Shown in pieces: positions 1 through 9,184 of a stretch of 64,000 nucleotides of DNA. The stretch comes from Microlunatus soli (GTDB taxonomy: Bacteria; Actinomycetota; Actinomycetes; Propionibacteriales; Propionibacteriaceae). The notes under the pieces were generated by a model, which saw only the letters and a list, made by a program, of their open reading frames with translations, was not told where the DNA came from and made no database searches. The stretch lies in contig NZ_LT629772.1 in NCBI RefSeq assembly GCF_900105385.1, positions 5,766,001 to 5,830,000 on the forward strand. Reading direction: 5' to 3'. Positions within the stretch are counted from its first letter, which is position 1; the number at the start of each line of letters is the position of its first letter. Position numbers and translations under genes: made by a program.

Positions 1-206
1 GCGTCCGGTGTCGAGATCGACCAGTACTCGAAGCGCTTGTTCCGCCCCCAGCCGCGCAGGTTCGCTCGGTGCACGGGCGACCGCGTCCAGCCGACGGCCG
101 CCGGATTCAAGCGCCCGGATGGAAGACAGAGATCGACCGGCTCGGTGATCTCCCGCTCGGTGATCGCTTCTCCTGCGTCCGCGACCGGTCGTATCGGCAG
201 CCTCAC
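1..206 (-). CDS. DUF2804 family protein, N-terminal part (runs off the window)
   Basis: The reverse strand reads from a GTG at 204-206 through 68 codons without a stop to the window edge. The peptide contains ITEREITEPVDLC, NPAAVGW and NLRGWGRNKRFEYW. These match my recollection of the opening of DUF2804 proteins, whose function is unknown. No in-frame start exists further upstream before the permease stop, so the GTG is the likely start. It begins 7 bases after the permease gene on the same strand, so it is probably the last gene of the sugar-transport operon, hinting at a role in carbohydrate or lipid metabolism. Only the N-terminus is visible. Confidence 0.7.
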   Translation of the reverse strand, partial: MRLPIRPVADAGEAITEREITEPVDLCLPSGRLNPAAVGWTRSPVHRANLRGWGRNKRFEYWSISTPD

Positions 207-213
207 TGATCGA

Positions 214-1077
214 TCATCCCTTCGTTGCTCCTTCGGCGAGCCCGCCGATCAGCCATCGCTGGACCAGCAGGACGAGTAGGACGACCGGCAGCACAGTGAT
301 CATGCCGGCCGCGGACAGGGCACCCCAGTTGACGCCGTTCTCGGTGTCGCCGACCATGCCGGCGATGGCGACCGGGAAGGTGGTGGCATCCCGGTTGGTC
401 AGCACCAGGGCGAACAGCAGCTCCTCCCAGGCCAGCACGATGCTGAAGATGAAGGTCGAGACCAGCCCGGGCAGCGAGACGCGGAGGATGATCCGGAAGA
501 ACGTCCCCATCCGCGAGCAGCCGTCCAGCATCGCCGACTCCTCCAACTCCTTGGGCAGTGAGCGGAAGAAGCCCCGCATCAACCACATCACGTACGGGAT
601 GATGAACGAGCAGTAGGCCAGGATCAGCGCTGCGTGGGTGTCGGTCAGTCCCCATGTCCGGGCGACCAGGAACATCGGCACCGCAAGCGCAACCGGTGGT
701 ACGCCGCGGGAGGCGAGGATCAGGGCGCCGATCACACCGGCACCCTTGATCTGCAGTCGCGCCAAGGCATAGCCGGCCATCGCTCCGGCGGCCAGCGACA
801 GCAGCGCTGAACAGACGGCGACGATTGCGGTGTTGATCAACTTCGGTCCGAACCCGCCCTGGGTCAGGACCTCCAGATAGTTGGACAGCACCGGAGTGAA
901 GAGCAGCGTGGGTGGGGTGGTGAAGATGTCGCGCTGTTCCTTCAACGAGGTGAGCAGCTGCCACACCAACGGCAGCAAGAACAATGCGCAGACCAGCACT
1001 CCGGACCAGATCCGAAGCCGCCGTCCGGCGATGCCGCTCCGTCGTCGCCGGACACTGCTCTGGGGAGCGGTGGTCAC
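214..1077 (-). CDS. Carbohydrate ABC transporter permease (MalG type)
   Basis: A 287-residue inner-membrane permease with about six hydrophobic segments and an EAA loop (ELEESAMLDGCSRMGTFFRIIL) that docks the ATPase. It is the MalG-like half of a sugar importer. The GTG start at 1077 overlaps the TGA of the upstream permease by four bases (GTGA), which implies translational coupling. The frame is open much further upstream, but that extension lies antisense to no gene and inside the partner permease, so it is not used. No ATPase gene is nearby, so a shared MsiK-type ATPase elsewhere is inferred. The substrate is unknown. Confidence 0.9.
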   Translation of the reverse strand: MTTAPQSSVRRRRSGIAGRRLRIWSGVLVCALFLLPLVWQLLTSLKEQRDIFTTPPTLLFTPVLSNYLEVLTQGGFGPKLINTAIVAVCSALLSLAAGAMAGYALARLQIKGAGVIGALILASRGVPPVALAVPMFLVARTWGLTDTHAALILAYCSFIIPYVMWLMRGFFRSLPKELEESAMLDGCSRMGTFFRIILRVSLPGLVSTFIFSIVLAWEELLFALVLTNRDATTFPVAIAGMVGDTENGVNWGALSAAGMITVLPVVLLVLLVQRWLIGGLAEGATKG

Positions 1078-1994
1078 AGTCGGTCCTCCAGCTTCTTGCT
1101 GCCCCACAGGAAGACGAAGGTCAGCGCCACCGTGATGATCAGGACGATGATCGCCATCGCCGACGAGGTGCCGAATCGCAACAGCTGAAAGGCTTGGCGA
1201 TAGACGTACAGATTCACCACGTTGGTCGACTGTCCGGGGCCGCCGTTGGTTGTGGCCAGGATGACGTCGAACATCTTCACCGCGGTCAACCAGCGGACGA
1301 CGAAGGTCGCGGCGATCATCGGCGCAAGCATCGGCAGACTGATCGAGGTCAGGGTGCGCCATCGGTCCGCGCCGTCGACGGCGGCGGCTTCGAAGACGTC
1401 CCGGGGCAGGGTCAGCATTGCAGCCGAGGCGATCAGGACGATCAGCGGCACCGACCGCCAGGTGTCGATCAGAACAATGCTGATCATGGCCATTCCGGCG
1501 CTGCCGAACCAGTCGACGGTGCCGATGCCGAACAGGCCGAGGAACCAGGAGATCACGCCCCACAGCGGATCGAGCATGATCTTCCAGATCCCACCGGAGA
1601 CGATCGGTGACACCACCATCGGCACCAGGAAGAGCGCGCGGACCACGTTGCGTCCCCTCCACTCGGCGTTGATCAGGAACGCGATGCCGAAGCCGAGCGC
1701 GAGCTGTACCGGCAACGAGATCACCAGATAGATTCCCGTGACGATCAGCGAGTTGCCGAAATTGCCGTCGGTCAGGACGTCGAGGTAGTTGTCGGCGCCG
1801 ACCCATTCCGACGGAGCGAAGCTGGCAAGATCAAAATCACTGACGCTGATCCGCAGGGTGTACAGCAGTGGATAGGCCAGTACCGCGCCCAGCAGCAGGA
1901 TCGCCGGAGCCAGGAACGACCAGCGGCCGGCGATGTCGCGCCAACCGCGTCGGCGTCGGAGGCGGCGTGTTGTCAGGGTGTTGACAGACGTCAT
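1074..1994 (-). CDS. Carbohydrate ABC transporter permease (MalF type)
   Basis: A 306-residue membrane protein with a basic N-terminus, about six transmembrane segments and the EAA motif EAAAVDGADRWRTLTSISLP. It is the MalF/UgpA-like partner of the downstream permease. It starts four bases after the stop of the binding-protein gene, so the three genes form one operon in the order binding protein, MalF-like, MalG-like. The substrate cannot be read from the sequence. Confidence 0.9.
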   Translation of the reverse strand: MTSVNTLTTRRLRRRRGWRDIAGRWSFLAPAILLLGAVLAYPLLYTLRISVSDFDLASFAPSEWVGADNYLDVLTDGNFGNSLIVTGIYLVISLPVQLALGFGIAFLINAEWRGRNVVRALFLVPMVVSPIVSGGIWKIMLDPLWGVISWFLGLFGIGTVDWFGSAGMAMISIVLIDTWRSVPLIVLIASAAMLTLPRDVFEAAAVDGADRWRTLTSISLPMLAPMIAATFVVRWLTAVKMFDVILATTNGGPGQSTNVVNLYVYRQAFQLLRFGTSSAMAIIVLIITVALTFVFLWGSKKLEDRL

Positions 1995-1997
1995 GGA

Positions 1998-3365
1998 TCA
2001 GTGCTCCAGCAGTTCTGAGATCTGTTCGGCGGCTCGCGTCAGCGCGTCACGGACGCTGTGCTGACCCTGCACCGCAGCGCTGGTCTCGTCGGCGAGCACC
2101 TGTTGGATCGCTCCGGCTTGTGGCGATCGCGGTCGCCACATCTGATTCTTCTCCGCTGCGCTGAAGCCGCTCTGGATCGTGTCGTACATCGCAGCGAGCC
2201 ACGGCTTGTCTGGCCGGGAGGCCAGGGTGGACCTGCGCGCGGGGAACGAGCCGAGGTGGTTGGCGCACCACAGCTCACCGGTCTTGGAACTCATCCACTG
2301 CAGGAGCGTCCAGGCAGCCCGTGGGTGGCGGCTGTTCTTGAAGATCGCGCCGCTCCAGATGCCGCGGTGCGTGCTCGGACCCCGACTGCCGGCGGGCATC
2401 GTCTGGATGCCGACCTGATCCGGGCTCAGGGTGGTGACGCTGCTGTCGACGGCGACGCTCTGGTAGGCGCTGCCCCAGGTGAACAGACTGGCGATCCTGC
2501 CCTGCCGGAATGCATCCAGGGGTTCGTTGTAGTTGTAGGTCTTTGCTCCGGGAGGTGCATACCTCAGCAGGTCGACCTGGAGTTGCAGTGCCGCCTGGCC
2601 ATCGGGGGTGTTGAACTGCGGCCGCATGGCGTCGTCGAACAGCCGTCCGCCGTCGGCATTGAGGACTGTCTGCCAGAACGGGGGTGACAGTTCGCCACGG
2701 GCCCAGGTCAGGCCCGTTGCCCAGGAATTGATCCGGTCGTCGCCGCCGGTGGCCTGGACCAATCGTGGGGCCTGCCGGGCGAAGCTGCCCCAGCTCAGGT
2801 CGGGTGTGGGCTCAGCGACGCCCGCCTCGGCGTACAACTCGCGGTTGTAGATCATCAACAGCAGGTTCGAGCGCAGCGGTACGCCGTACTGACCGCCGTT
2901 CCAGGCACTGGCACCCAGGGCAGCGCTGTTGAAGTCGTCCCAGTCGTAGTCCGGGTCGGTCCAGGAGGCCGCGTCGCGCTTCAGGTCGAGCAGTAGCCCG
3001 GCATCGGCCAGTTGCGGAGTCCACGGGTCGTCGAGCGTGATCAGGTCGTAGTCGGGGTCCTTACTGGTGCCGTTCAGGACACCCTTGGCGACCAGACTGT
3101 CGTACGGCGTCGAGTCGATTGTCACGTCGACGGTCGGGAAGTCCTTGTTGAACTCCGGGACGAGCTCGTCCTGCCAGGTCTCGGCGAAGGCGTCGTTCGA
3201 CATCATCGTGAGCTGTACGTGCTGGTCCGGTGTGCCCAGTCCGTCGGCAGCCGGTCCGGATCGGTCGTCGTCACAGCCGGTGAGGGCGGCGCCGGCGCCC
3301 AGGGCGCCGAGACCGAGAAGTGCCGTCCGTCTGCTCAGACGGCTCGGTGACCGGCTATCGGTCAT
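1998..3365 (-). CDS. Extracellular sugar-binding lipoprotein (family 1 solute-binding protein)
   Basis: A 455-residue binding protein. The chosen ATG at 3363-3365 is preceded by AAAGGAG and begins MTDSRSPSRLSRRTALLG. This is a twin-arginine-like signal followed by the lipobox LTGC, so it is probably a Tat-exported lipoprotein. The frame is open further upstream, but there is no ribosome site there. The mature region has the typical COG1653 layout, including YNRELYAEAGV and WGSAYQS. It captures a sugar or oligosaccharide for the two permeases encoded just downstream. A LacI-family gene lies upstream in the same direction. Confidence 0.88.
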   Translation of the reverse strand: MTDSRSPSRLSRRTALLGLGALGAGAALTGCDDDRSGPAADGLGTPDQHVQLTMMSNDAFAETWQDELVPEFNKDFPTVDVTIDSTPYDSLVAKGVLNGTSKDPDYDLITLDDPWTPQLADAGLLLDLKRDAASWTDPDYDWDDFNSAALGASAWNGGQYGVPLRSNLLLMIYNRELYAEAGVAEPTPDLSWGSFARQAPRLVQATGGDDRINSWATGLTWARGELSPPFWQTVLNADGGRLFDDAMRPQFNTPDGQAALQLQVDLLRYAPPGAKTYNYNEPLDAFRQGRIASLFTWGSAYQSVAVDSSVTTLSPDQVGIQTMPAGSRGPSTHRGIWSGAIFKNSRHPRAAWTLLQWMSSKTGELWCANHLGSFPARRSTLASRPDKPWLAAMYDTIQSGFSAAEKNQMWRPRSPQAGAIQQVLADETSAAVQGQHSVRDALTRAAEQISELLEH

Positions 3366-3504
3366 GGCTGCTCCTTTCGCCCAGGGCTCCCGATCGGGCC
3401 GTGGGTCCGGCGGCGAGATCGTGCCGTCCCAGGGGGCTGCCGATCCGCGATCGGCGGCCGGGGGCGGCACGACAGTGCTGAACTCAACCAGAGAAATGCC
3501 ATTA

Positions 3505-3518
3505 TTGCAACGTGCCAA
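3505..3518. promoter_or_regulatory. Candidate LacI-family operator
   Basis: TTGCAACGTGCCAA is an imperfect palindrome centred on CG (5 of 7 positions per arm match), the usual form of LacI-family operators. It lies between the LacI-type gene and the binding-protein gene, about 140 bases before the latter. Its binding by the neighbouring regulator is inferred only from position and symmetry. Confidence 0.35.
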
Positions 3519-3582
3519 CACCGCGAAAGTCTCCGTCCGAGGGCGATGTCAGCGGGCGGACCCGGGCGGGTGATCTGCGCGT

Positions 3583-4662
3583 TCAGCGCGCTGCGGGGCC
3601 GCCGGTGGACTCCCTGATCACCAGCCGGTGCGGCGTGACCTGGCCGGTCGGCGCCGTCGCCGGATCCTCGATTCGGCGGAGCAGGATGCGAACGGCGGCG
3701 GAGGCGACGGCATCGAGGTCGGGCGAAACCGTGGAAAGGGTCGGCTGGGTGAAGGACCCTTCCGGTACGTCGTCCCAACCGATGACAGCAATGTCGGCGG
3801 GCACCCGGACGCCGTTCAGTCGAAAGGCGTGCATCAGTCCGATGGCCAGCAGGTCGTTGGCGCAGACGATCGCGTCGAAGTCATCGATCCTGTCCAGCAG
3901 TGACTCCGCCCGGGCAAAGCCCTCCTCGCGGGAGTAGTCACCCTCGGCGGTCGCCGGCGGGGCATCGGCCGCCGGCCCGACGACCCACGACGCGGAGAAT
4001 CGGATCCCGGCGTCCTTCAGCGCCTGCCGATAGCCGGCGAACCGGAGGTCCCCGGTGCCCAGTGTCCCGTCGAACAGATAACCCAGGAAGCCGATCCGGC
4101 GTCGACCGGAGTCGATCAGATGAGCCGTCGCTTCCCGTGCAGAGGCGGCGTTGTCCACTACCACGTGATCGAGTCCGGCCTCGGTGGTGTGTTCGCCCAG
4201 CAACACCAGCGGTGTCTTGTCGCGGAGCTTGCCGAGCTCCGCCGCCGACAGCGTCAGTGGGCTGAAGATGATCCCGTCGGTGAGGATGCTGGCGTAACCG
4301 CCGGCGACCCGGCGTTCACGGTCGGGGCGGCCGAGCGTTTCGTCGATCAGGACGTCGTACCCGTCGGAACCGGCCGCCTCGACGACGGCATGGGCCAATC
4401 GTGAGAAATACGGATGAGCGATGTAGGGGACTGCGAGCGTGAGCAGGTGACTTCGTCCGCCGCGCAGTTGGCGAGCCGCCGCACGCGGTCGATAGCCGAG
4501 CTCGGCAATGGCCTGCTCGACCTTCGCCTTGGTCTCCGGGCGCAGGTAGCGGTGGCCGTGGATGACGTTCGAGACCGTGCGCCAGGAGACGCCGGCGCGC
4601 GCGGCGACGTCCTTGATGCTCGGAGGTCGGGAACGCTCTCCGGCAGGCTGGTGCTGGCTCAC
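3583..4662 (-). CDS. LacI-family transcriptional regulator
   Basis: A 359-residue DNA-binding repressor. The N-terminus carries the LacI helix-turn-helix and hinge (IKDVAARAGVSWRTVSNVIHG, then ELGYRPRAAARQLRGG). A periplasmic-binding-protein-like sensor domain follows, with ICANDLLAIGLMHAF-type text and AVIGWDDVPEGSFTQPTLSTV near the end. It is encoded directly upstream of the sugar ABC operon on the same strand and probably senses that sugar. Length and motifs are standard for the family. Confidence 0.9.
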   Translation of the reverse strand: MSQHQPAGERSRPPSIKDVAARAGVSWRTVSNVIHGHRYLRPETKAKVEQAIAELGYRPRAAARQLRGGRSHLLTLAVPYIAHPYFSRLAHAVVEAAGSDGYDVLIDETLGRPDRERRVAGGYASILTDGIIFSPLTLSAAELGKLRDKTPLVLLGEHTTEAGLDHVVVDNAASAREATAHLIDSGRRRIGFLGYLFDGTLGTGDLRFAGYRQALKDAGIRFSASWVVGPAADAPPATAEGDYSREEGFARAESLLDRIDDFDAIVCANDLLAIGLMHAFRLNGVRVPADIAVIGWDDVPEGSFTQPTLSTVSPDLDAVASAAVRILLRRIEDPATAPTGQVTPHRLVIRESTGGPAAR

Positions 4663-4790
4663 GGTCCGAATTCTAGGGAAACACCGATCAGAGCTTCCTC
4701 GGTGTTCTGTTTGATCACCAGCAGCGATGTCTGTCGGGTGGCGTGAATCGCTGTCCTCGTTACGATCCGACGCCGATCGGCCGGCATCGG

Positions 4791-4812
4791 TCAGATCATG
4801 ATCATGATCTGA
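4791..4812. repeat. 22-bp perfect palindrome
   Basis: Two 11-base arms (TCAGATCATGA and its complement) abut with no spacer in the gap between the LacI gene and the MHS transporter gene. The symmetry is perfect and contains three GATC sites. It may be an operator or a cruciform/hairpin-forming element. Apart from this site and the hairpin at 5031-5056, I see nothing in the gene-free stretch 4663-5089. Confidence 0.6.
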
Positions 4813-5030
4813 GACAGACGGCGAGATCGCCGTTGATCAAGCCGTCTGCCGGTCTGGAGCCGCTGCGGCTACTCCGGATGTCATCAGTGGTGTCGATCCT
4901 CGATGCCGACAGCGGCTGATGAACTCTTCGGTCAACGAAATTCCTATCGGAGTCGGTCGGCCGACGTCAACGGTCAGCGCTCGGTCGTCACCGATCCTTT
5001 ATCGACGGCTGGTCCACCGAAGCAGGAAGA

Positions 5031-5056
5031 GGCCTCACCGCCGCAGCGGTGAAGCC
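5031..5056. terminator. Terminator-like hairpin downstream of the MHS transporter gene
   Basis: TCACCGC at 5035-5041 pairs with GCGGTGA at 5046-5052 around a CGCA loop, with three more pairs beyond one mismatch. It sits about 35 bases past the stop of the leftward-transcribed transporter gene. There is no T-run, so it may be a weak or processing hairpin. Confidence 0.45.
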
Positions 5057-5089
5057 CCTCCTGAGGTGTTGATCAGGTGTTCGCGTTGA

Positions 5090-6469
5090 TCAGGCGCCGG
5101 CCGGGCGGATGAACTTGCCCGTCGCGGTGCGTGCCGCCTCCGGCACCTTGGTGCCGCGGATCGAGGCGCCGGCGGTCTCCTTCATGCTGAGCCAGCCGAG
5201 GAATCCGATCAAGCACGCGCCCATCATCCAGATCGCCGGCGTCAGGTTGAAGCCGGTCGCGCCGATGATGGCCTCGTTGATGACCGGCGACGTGCCGCCG
5301 AACAACGAGGTGGAGACGTTGTAGCCGACCGCGAACCCGGCATAGCGGACCTGGGTCGGGAACATCGCCGGGAAGGTCGCCGAGATCGTGCTCAACTGCG
5401 GGATGTACAGCAGTCCGAGGATGGCGAACGCGAGGATCGCGAGCCCGAAGTTGACCGTCATCAACAGATACATCGGGACGGCCAGTACGAAGAGGCCGAT
5501 CAGTGATACCAGCCACATCGGTTTGCGTCCGACCCGGTCCGACAGCGCCCCGCTGAACGGGATCACGATCATCATCAGGACCTGACCCACGCTGACGATG
5601 CTGAGGGCCTTGTTCGGGTCGACCTTGAGGGTCTCCTGCAGGTAGGTGGGCATGTACTGCAGGAGGGTGTAGTTGACCACGTTGAGGGCGACGACCAGCG
5701 CCATCAGCGTCAGGATCGGACGCCAGTGAGCGGTGATCAGGTCCTTCAGGGCCGTGGTCGCCTTGTCGTTCTTCTCGCCCTTGTCCTCCAGTTCACGGAA
5801 GACCGGGGTGTCCTCGAGCTTGGACCGCAGGTAGAGCCCGACGCCCGCCAGCGGCAGTGCGATCAGGAACGGGATTCGCCAACCCCAGGCCTGCATCGCC
5901 GATTCCGGCAGGACGACCTGGAAGAACAGCACCAGCAGCGGCCCGAGGGTCAGGCCGGCCAGGGTGCCGAACTCCAGGAAGCTGCCGCAGAAACCACGCT
6001 TACGGTCCGGGGAGTATTCGGCCATGAAGGTTGCCGCCCCGCCGTACTCGCCGCCGGTGGAGAAGCCCTGGATCATCCGGAGCAGGAACAGCAGCGCCGG
6101 GGCGCCGATGCCGATCACCGAGTAGTTCGGGATCAGCCCGATCAGCGCGGTGGCCAGGCCCATCAGGATGATCGTCATCGCCAGTACCGCGCGGCGGCCC
6201 AGCCGGTCGCCGAGAGGACCCCAGACGAAGCCGCCGAGCGGACGGATCAGGAATGAGATGGCGAAGCCGAGCAGCACCCAGATGGTGCTCGAGTCGTCAG
6301 GGAAGAGATGCTTGGTGATGTAGATCGTCGTTGCGCCGTAAACGCCGTAGTCGAACCATTCCGTCGCGTTGCCGATTGCGGAGCCGGCGATCGCCTTGCG
6401 GAGCACGCCTGGGGGCGCGTCCTTCGGCTTGGGTCCGTCCGCTGCGGGGACGGATTGTGCGCTGCTCAT
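5090..6469 (-). CDS. MHS-family (ProP/KgtP-like) MFS transporter
   Basis: A 459-residue major-facilitator protein with about 12 transmembrane segments. The N-terminal motifs GNATEWFDYGVYG and PLGGFVWGPLGDRLGRR, plus the later MIQGFSTGGEYGGAATFMAEY, are characteristic of the metabolite:H+ symporter subfamily, which takes up compatible solutes or organic acids such as proline, betaine and 2-oxoglutarate. The ATG at 6469 follows GAAGGAAGG, a clear ribosome site. The gene stands alone, with an operator-like dyad about 220 bases upstream. The precise substrate is not predictable. Confidence 0.88.
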   Translation of the reverse strand: MSSAQSVPAADGPKPKDAPPGVLRKAIAGSAIGNATEWFDYGVYGATTIYITKHLFPDDSSTIWVLLGFAISFLIRPLGGFVWGPLGDRLGRRAVLAMTIILMGLATALIGLIPNYSVIGIGAPALLFLLRMIQGFSTGGEYGGAATFMAEYSPDRKRGFCGSFLEFGTLAGLTLGPLLVLFFQVVLPESAMQAWGWRIPFLIALPLAGVGLYLRSKLEDTPVFRELEDKGEKNDKATTALKDLITAHWRPILTLMALVVALNVVNYTLLQYMPTYLQETLKVDPNKALSIVSVGQVLMMIVIPFSGALSDRVGRKPMWLVSLIGLFVLAVPMYLLMTVNFGLAILAFAILGLLYIPQLSTISATFPAMFPTQVRYAGFAVGYNVSTSLFGGTSPVINEAIIGATGFNLTPAIWMMGACLIGFLGWLSMKETAGASIRGTKVPEAARTATGKFIRPAGA

Positions 6470-6688
6470 CTGGTCCTTCCTTCTTCATCGACCGCGAGCC
6501 CGCCGGTGCGGCTACAAACTGCAGCGACAGGTCGGCTCGACGTGTTCTTGATTGGGTTGGGGATGGGCGTACAAGGTCATCTTGCCCGGTGACCGCCGGA
6601 CTTCGGAGCACCGCCGCGTTCCAAGCGTGCCGAAGCTGGCTGCCGCCGGGTCATCTACTGGGCAGGAAATACTCTGCCCGACGTGATC

Positions 6689-6709
6689 GTAGGTTTGTTG
6701 ACAATCTAC
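6689..6709. promoter_or_regulatory. Candidate GntR-type operator upstream of the MHS transporter
   Basis: The dyad GTAG..TTGT/ACAA.CTAC surrounds TTGTTGACAA at 6695-6704. TTGTnnACAA cores are typical of FadR/FCD-type GntR operators. It lies about 220 bases upstream of the MHS gene, between it and the recA promoters. No GntR gene is present in the window, so the regulator would be elsewhere. Confidence 0.3.
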
Positions 6710-6870
6710 CGAATTGTGACCTTTGCCACGGGATCGTCGGTGCACCAGCAGCGGGCCCTCCGGCCTGGAGAGCTCGCCGGATCCGCCCGAGATGCCTCAT
6801 AAGTCTGCTGACCGTACGCTGCTTCCGGCTCATTCGCCAGTCGACATCTCGCCGCGCCGGGCGTGTCCTG

Positions 6871-6900
6871 TTGGATGTTCGAACAGGTGTTCGGTAAGTT
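6871..6900 (+). promoter_or_regulatory. recA promoter with LexA (SOS) box in its spacer
   Basis: A -35-like TTGGAT (6871-6876) and a -10-like TAAGTT (6895-6900) are 18 bases apart. The spacer holds TCGAACAGGTGTTCGG (6879-6894), matching the actinobacterial LexA consensus TCGAAC-N4-GTTCGA at all but the last position. LexA bound here would cover the promoter, giving classical SOS induction of recA. Confidence 0.8.
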
Positions 6901-6959
6901 GTCCACCGTACGGAAGCACTTCGAAGCGTCATCCACAGTTGGCGTGGACGGTCGAACAA

Positions 6960-6982
6960 CTGTCAGTGCCCGTGCTTAGTGT
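6960..6982 (+). promoter_or_regulatory. RecA-NDp-type (PafBC-dependent) promoter of recA
   Basis: CTGTCAGTG (6960-6968), an 8-base spacer and TAGTGT (6977-6982) match the motif tTGTCRgtg-N8-TAnnnT. In mycobacteria that motif marks LexA-independent, PafBC-activated DNA-damage promoters. It lies about 55 bases before the recA start, downstream of the LexA-controlled promoter. Confidence 0.75.
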
Positions 6983-7036
6983 CTTGGTAGACGACAAAAC
7001 AACGAGTTCGACCACGAAGTTTGAGAGGACACAGCA

Positions 7037-8083
<1,047 letters not shown>

Positions 8084-8117
8084 TCGTTGATCACAGTCCC
8101 GTGTGCGACGGGTTCGG

Positions 8118-8137
8118 GGTCCTGAACCCGTCGAAGG
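8118..8137. repeat. Dispersed GGTCC..GAACCCGTCGAAGG repeat, recA-recX spacer
   Basis: GGTCCTGAACCCGTCGAAGG matches, with a small variation, the GAGCCCGTCGAAGG repeats at 16038-16143. It lies in the 73-base gap between recA and recX, where it would be transcribed and could affect recX expression or mRNA stability. Confidence 0.7.
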
Positions 8138-8156
8138 GTGGGGAAGTGGCGCAGCG

Positions 8157-8843
8157 ATGACCGATCTCGAACGGCGACGACAGATCGCCCAGGAGGCGCT
8201 TCGGCAGGCCGAGCAGTTGGCCCGGCGGCCGAAGGCCTCCCGGAGTGATCGTCCGACCGGCCCATCCCAGTCCGCGGCCGAGCCGGATGAGCGTGACAGC
8301 CGGGGGCGGCGTGCAGCGGTGCGGCGGCGCGCGCCAAGCTCGACCGCGCCCGGGGCCGAGCGCGATCTCGGTTCGGACGCGGAGCCGGAGTCGGCAGCGC
8401 GGGAGATCGTGCTGCGCAAGCTCACCGCGCAGGCGCGATCGCGCAGCGAGCTGGCCAAGGCGCTGGCTCAGAAGGACGTGCCCGACGACGCCGCCTCGGC
8501 GGTGTTGGATCGGATGGAGGACGTCGGCCTCGTCGATGATGCGGCGTTTGCCGAGACGTGGGTGCGCAACCGTCAGGAGCGGCGGTACCTGTCCAAGCGG
8601 GCCCTGCGGCAGGAACTGATGCGCAAGGGCGTCCAGCGCGACGACATCGACAATGCGCTCGCCCAGGTCGAGCCCGACGATGAGTACGAGGCGGCGACGG
8701 CGCTGGCGCAGAAGAAGGCGCGGGCGATGTCCGGGCTGGACCGCGAGGTGAAGTACCGGCGCCTGGCCGGCGCGTTGGGCCGCCGAGGGTTCGGCCCGGG
8801 CATCACCTCGCGCGTGCTGGCCGAAGTGCTGGACGGCGATTGA
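8157..8843 (+). CDS. recX: Regulatory protein RecX
   Basis: A 228-residue RecX, which binds RecA filaments and limits RecA activity. The ATG at 8157 follows GGGGAAG; an upstream in-frame GTG/ATG would translate the dispersed repeat and is not favoured. Residues 1-80 are Arg- and Ser-rich and look disordered. The helical RecX repeats follow: REIVLRKLTAQARSRSELAKAL, LVDDAAFAETWVRNRQERRYLSKRALRQEL and KYRRLAGALGRRGFGPGITSRVL. Co-transcription with recA is the family rule and fits the short spacing. Confidence 0.95.
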   Translation: MTDLERRRQIAQEALRQAEQLARRPKASRSDRPTGPSQSAAEPDERDSRGRRAAVRRRAPSSTAPGAERDLGSDAEPESAAREIVLRKLTAQARSRSELAKALAQKDVPDDAASAVLDRMEDVGLVDDAAFAETWVRNRQERRYLSKRALRQELMRKGVQRDDIDNALAQVEPDDEYEAATALAQKKARAMSGLDREVKYRRLAGALGRRGFGPGITSRVLAEVLDGD

Positions 8844-8908
8844 CAGATCGCGCGTTGGCCTGGTCGCCCGTTCGCGCCAGTTCGACCGGCGACATCGGCG
8901 GGCTGTCC

Positions 8909-8937
8909 TTGACCCTTGATGGGGGCAGACCTAGTCT
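8909..8937 (+). promoter_or_regulatory. Sigma-A-type promoter upstream of rny
   Basis: TTGACC (8909-8914), a 17-base spacer and TAGTCT (8932-8937) form a near-consensus housekeeping promoter. Initiation near 8944 would give the RNase Y mRNA a 5' UTR of about 240 bases, or could produce a separate small RNA. Apart from the hairpin at 9140-9160, nothing else is seen in the gap 8844-9184. Confidence 0.55.
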
Positions 8938-9139
8938 TCGGACTGAGGGATCTTGACGGCACTCGCCCTGCGGGTGCAGCTGACTGAAACGATGAAACCG
9001 GTCTTGATCGGCCGGACTGATAATCACCACTGCTGTCCTCTACGGAAGGTGAGTAGCACCGGCAGACGCGGCATGACGTTGCTGGATCGCGCATGGCCAA
9101 TCGGGCTGCGCGAGTGACTCGTCGAACCCTCGTACGGTA

Positions 9140-9160
9140 GGCACGCGCTCGGAGCGTGCC
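9140..9160 (+). other. 5' UTR hairpin just before rny
   Basis: GGCACGC and GCGTGCC (7-bp perfect stem) enclose a 7-base loop. It ends about 10 bases before GGAGAGGAG, the ribosome site of the RNase Y gene. A role in translation control or autoregulation by RNase Y cleavage is speculative. Confidence 0.4.
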
Positions 9161-9184
9161 CGCACGGAGAGGAGTGACGGGGTC

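Noticed and set aside
6950-6966. Second LexA box before recA (GAACaactGTCA)
   Set aside because: The right half is degenerate (GTCA instead of GTTC), and the bases are better explained as part of the PafBC-type promoter.
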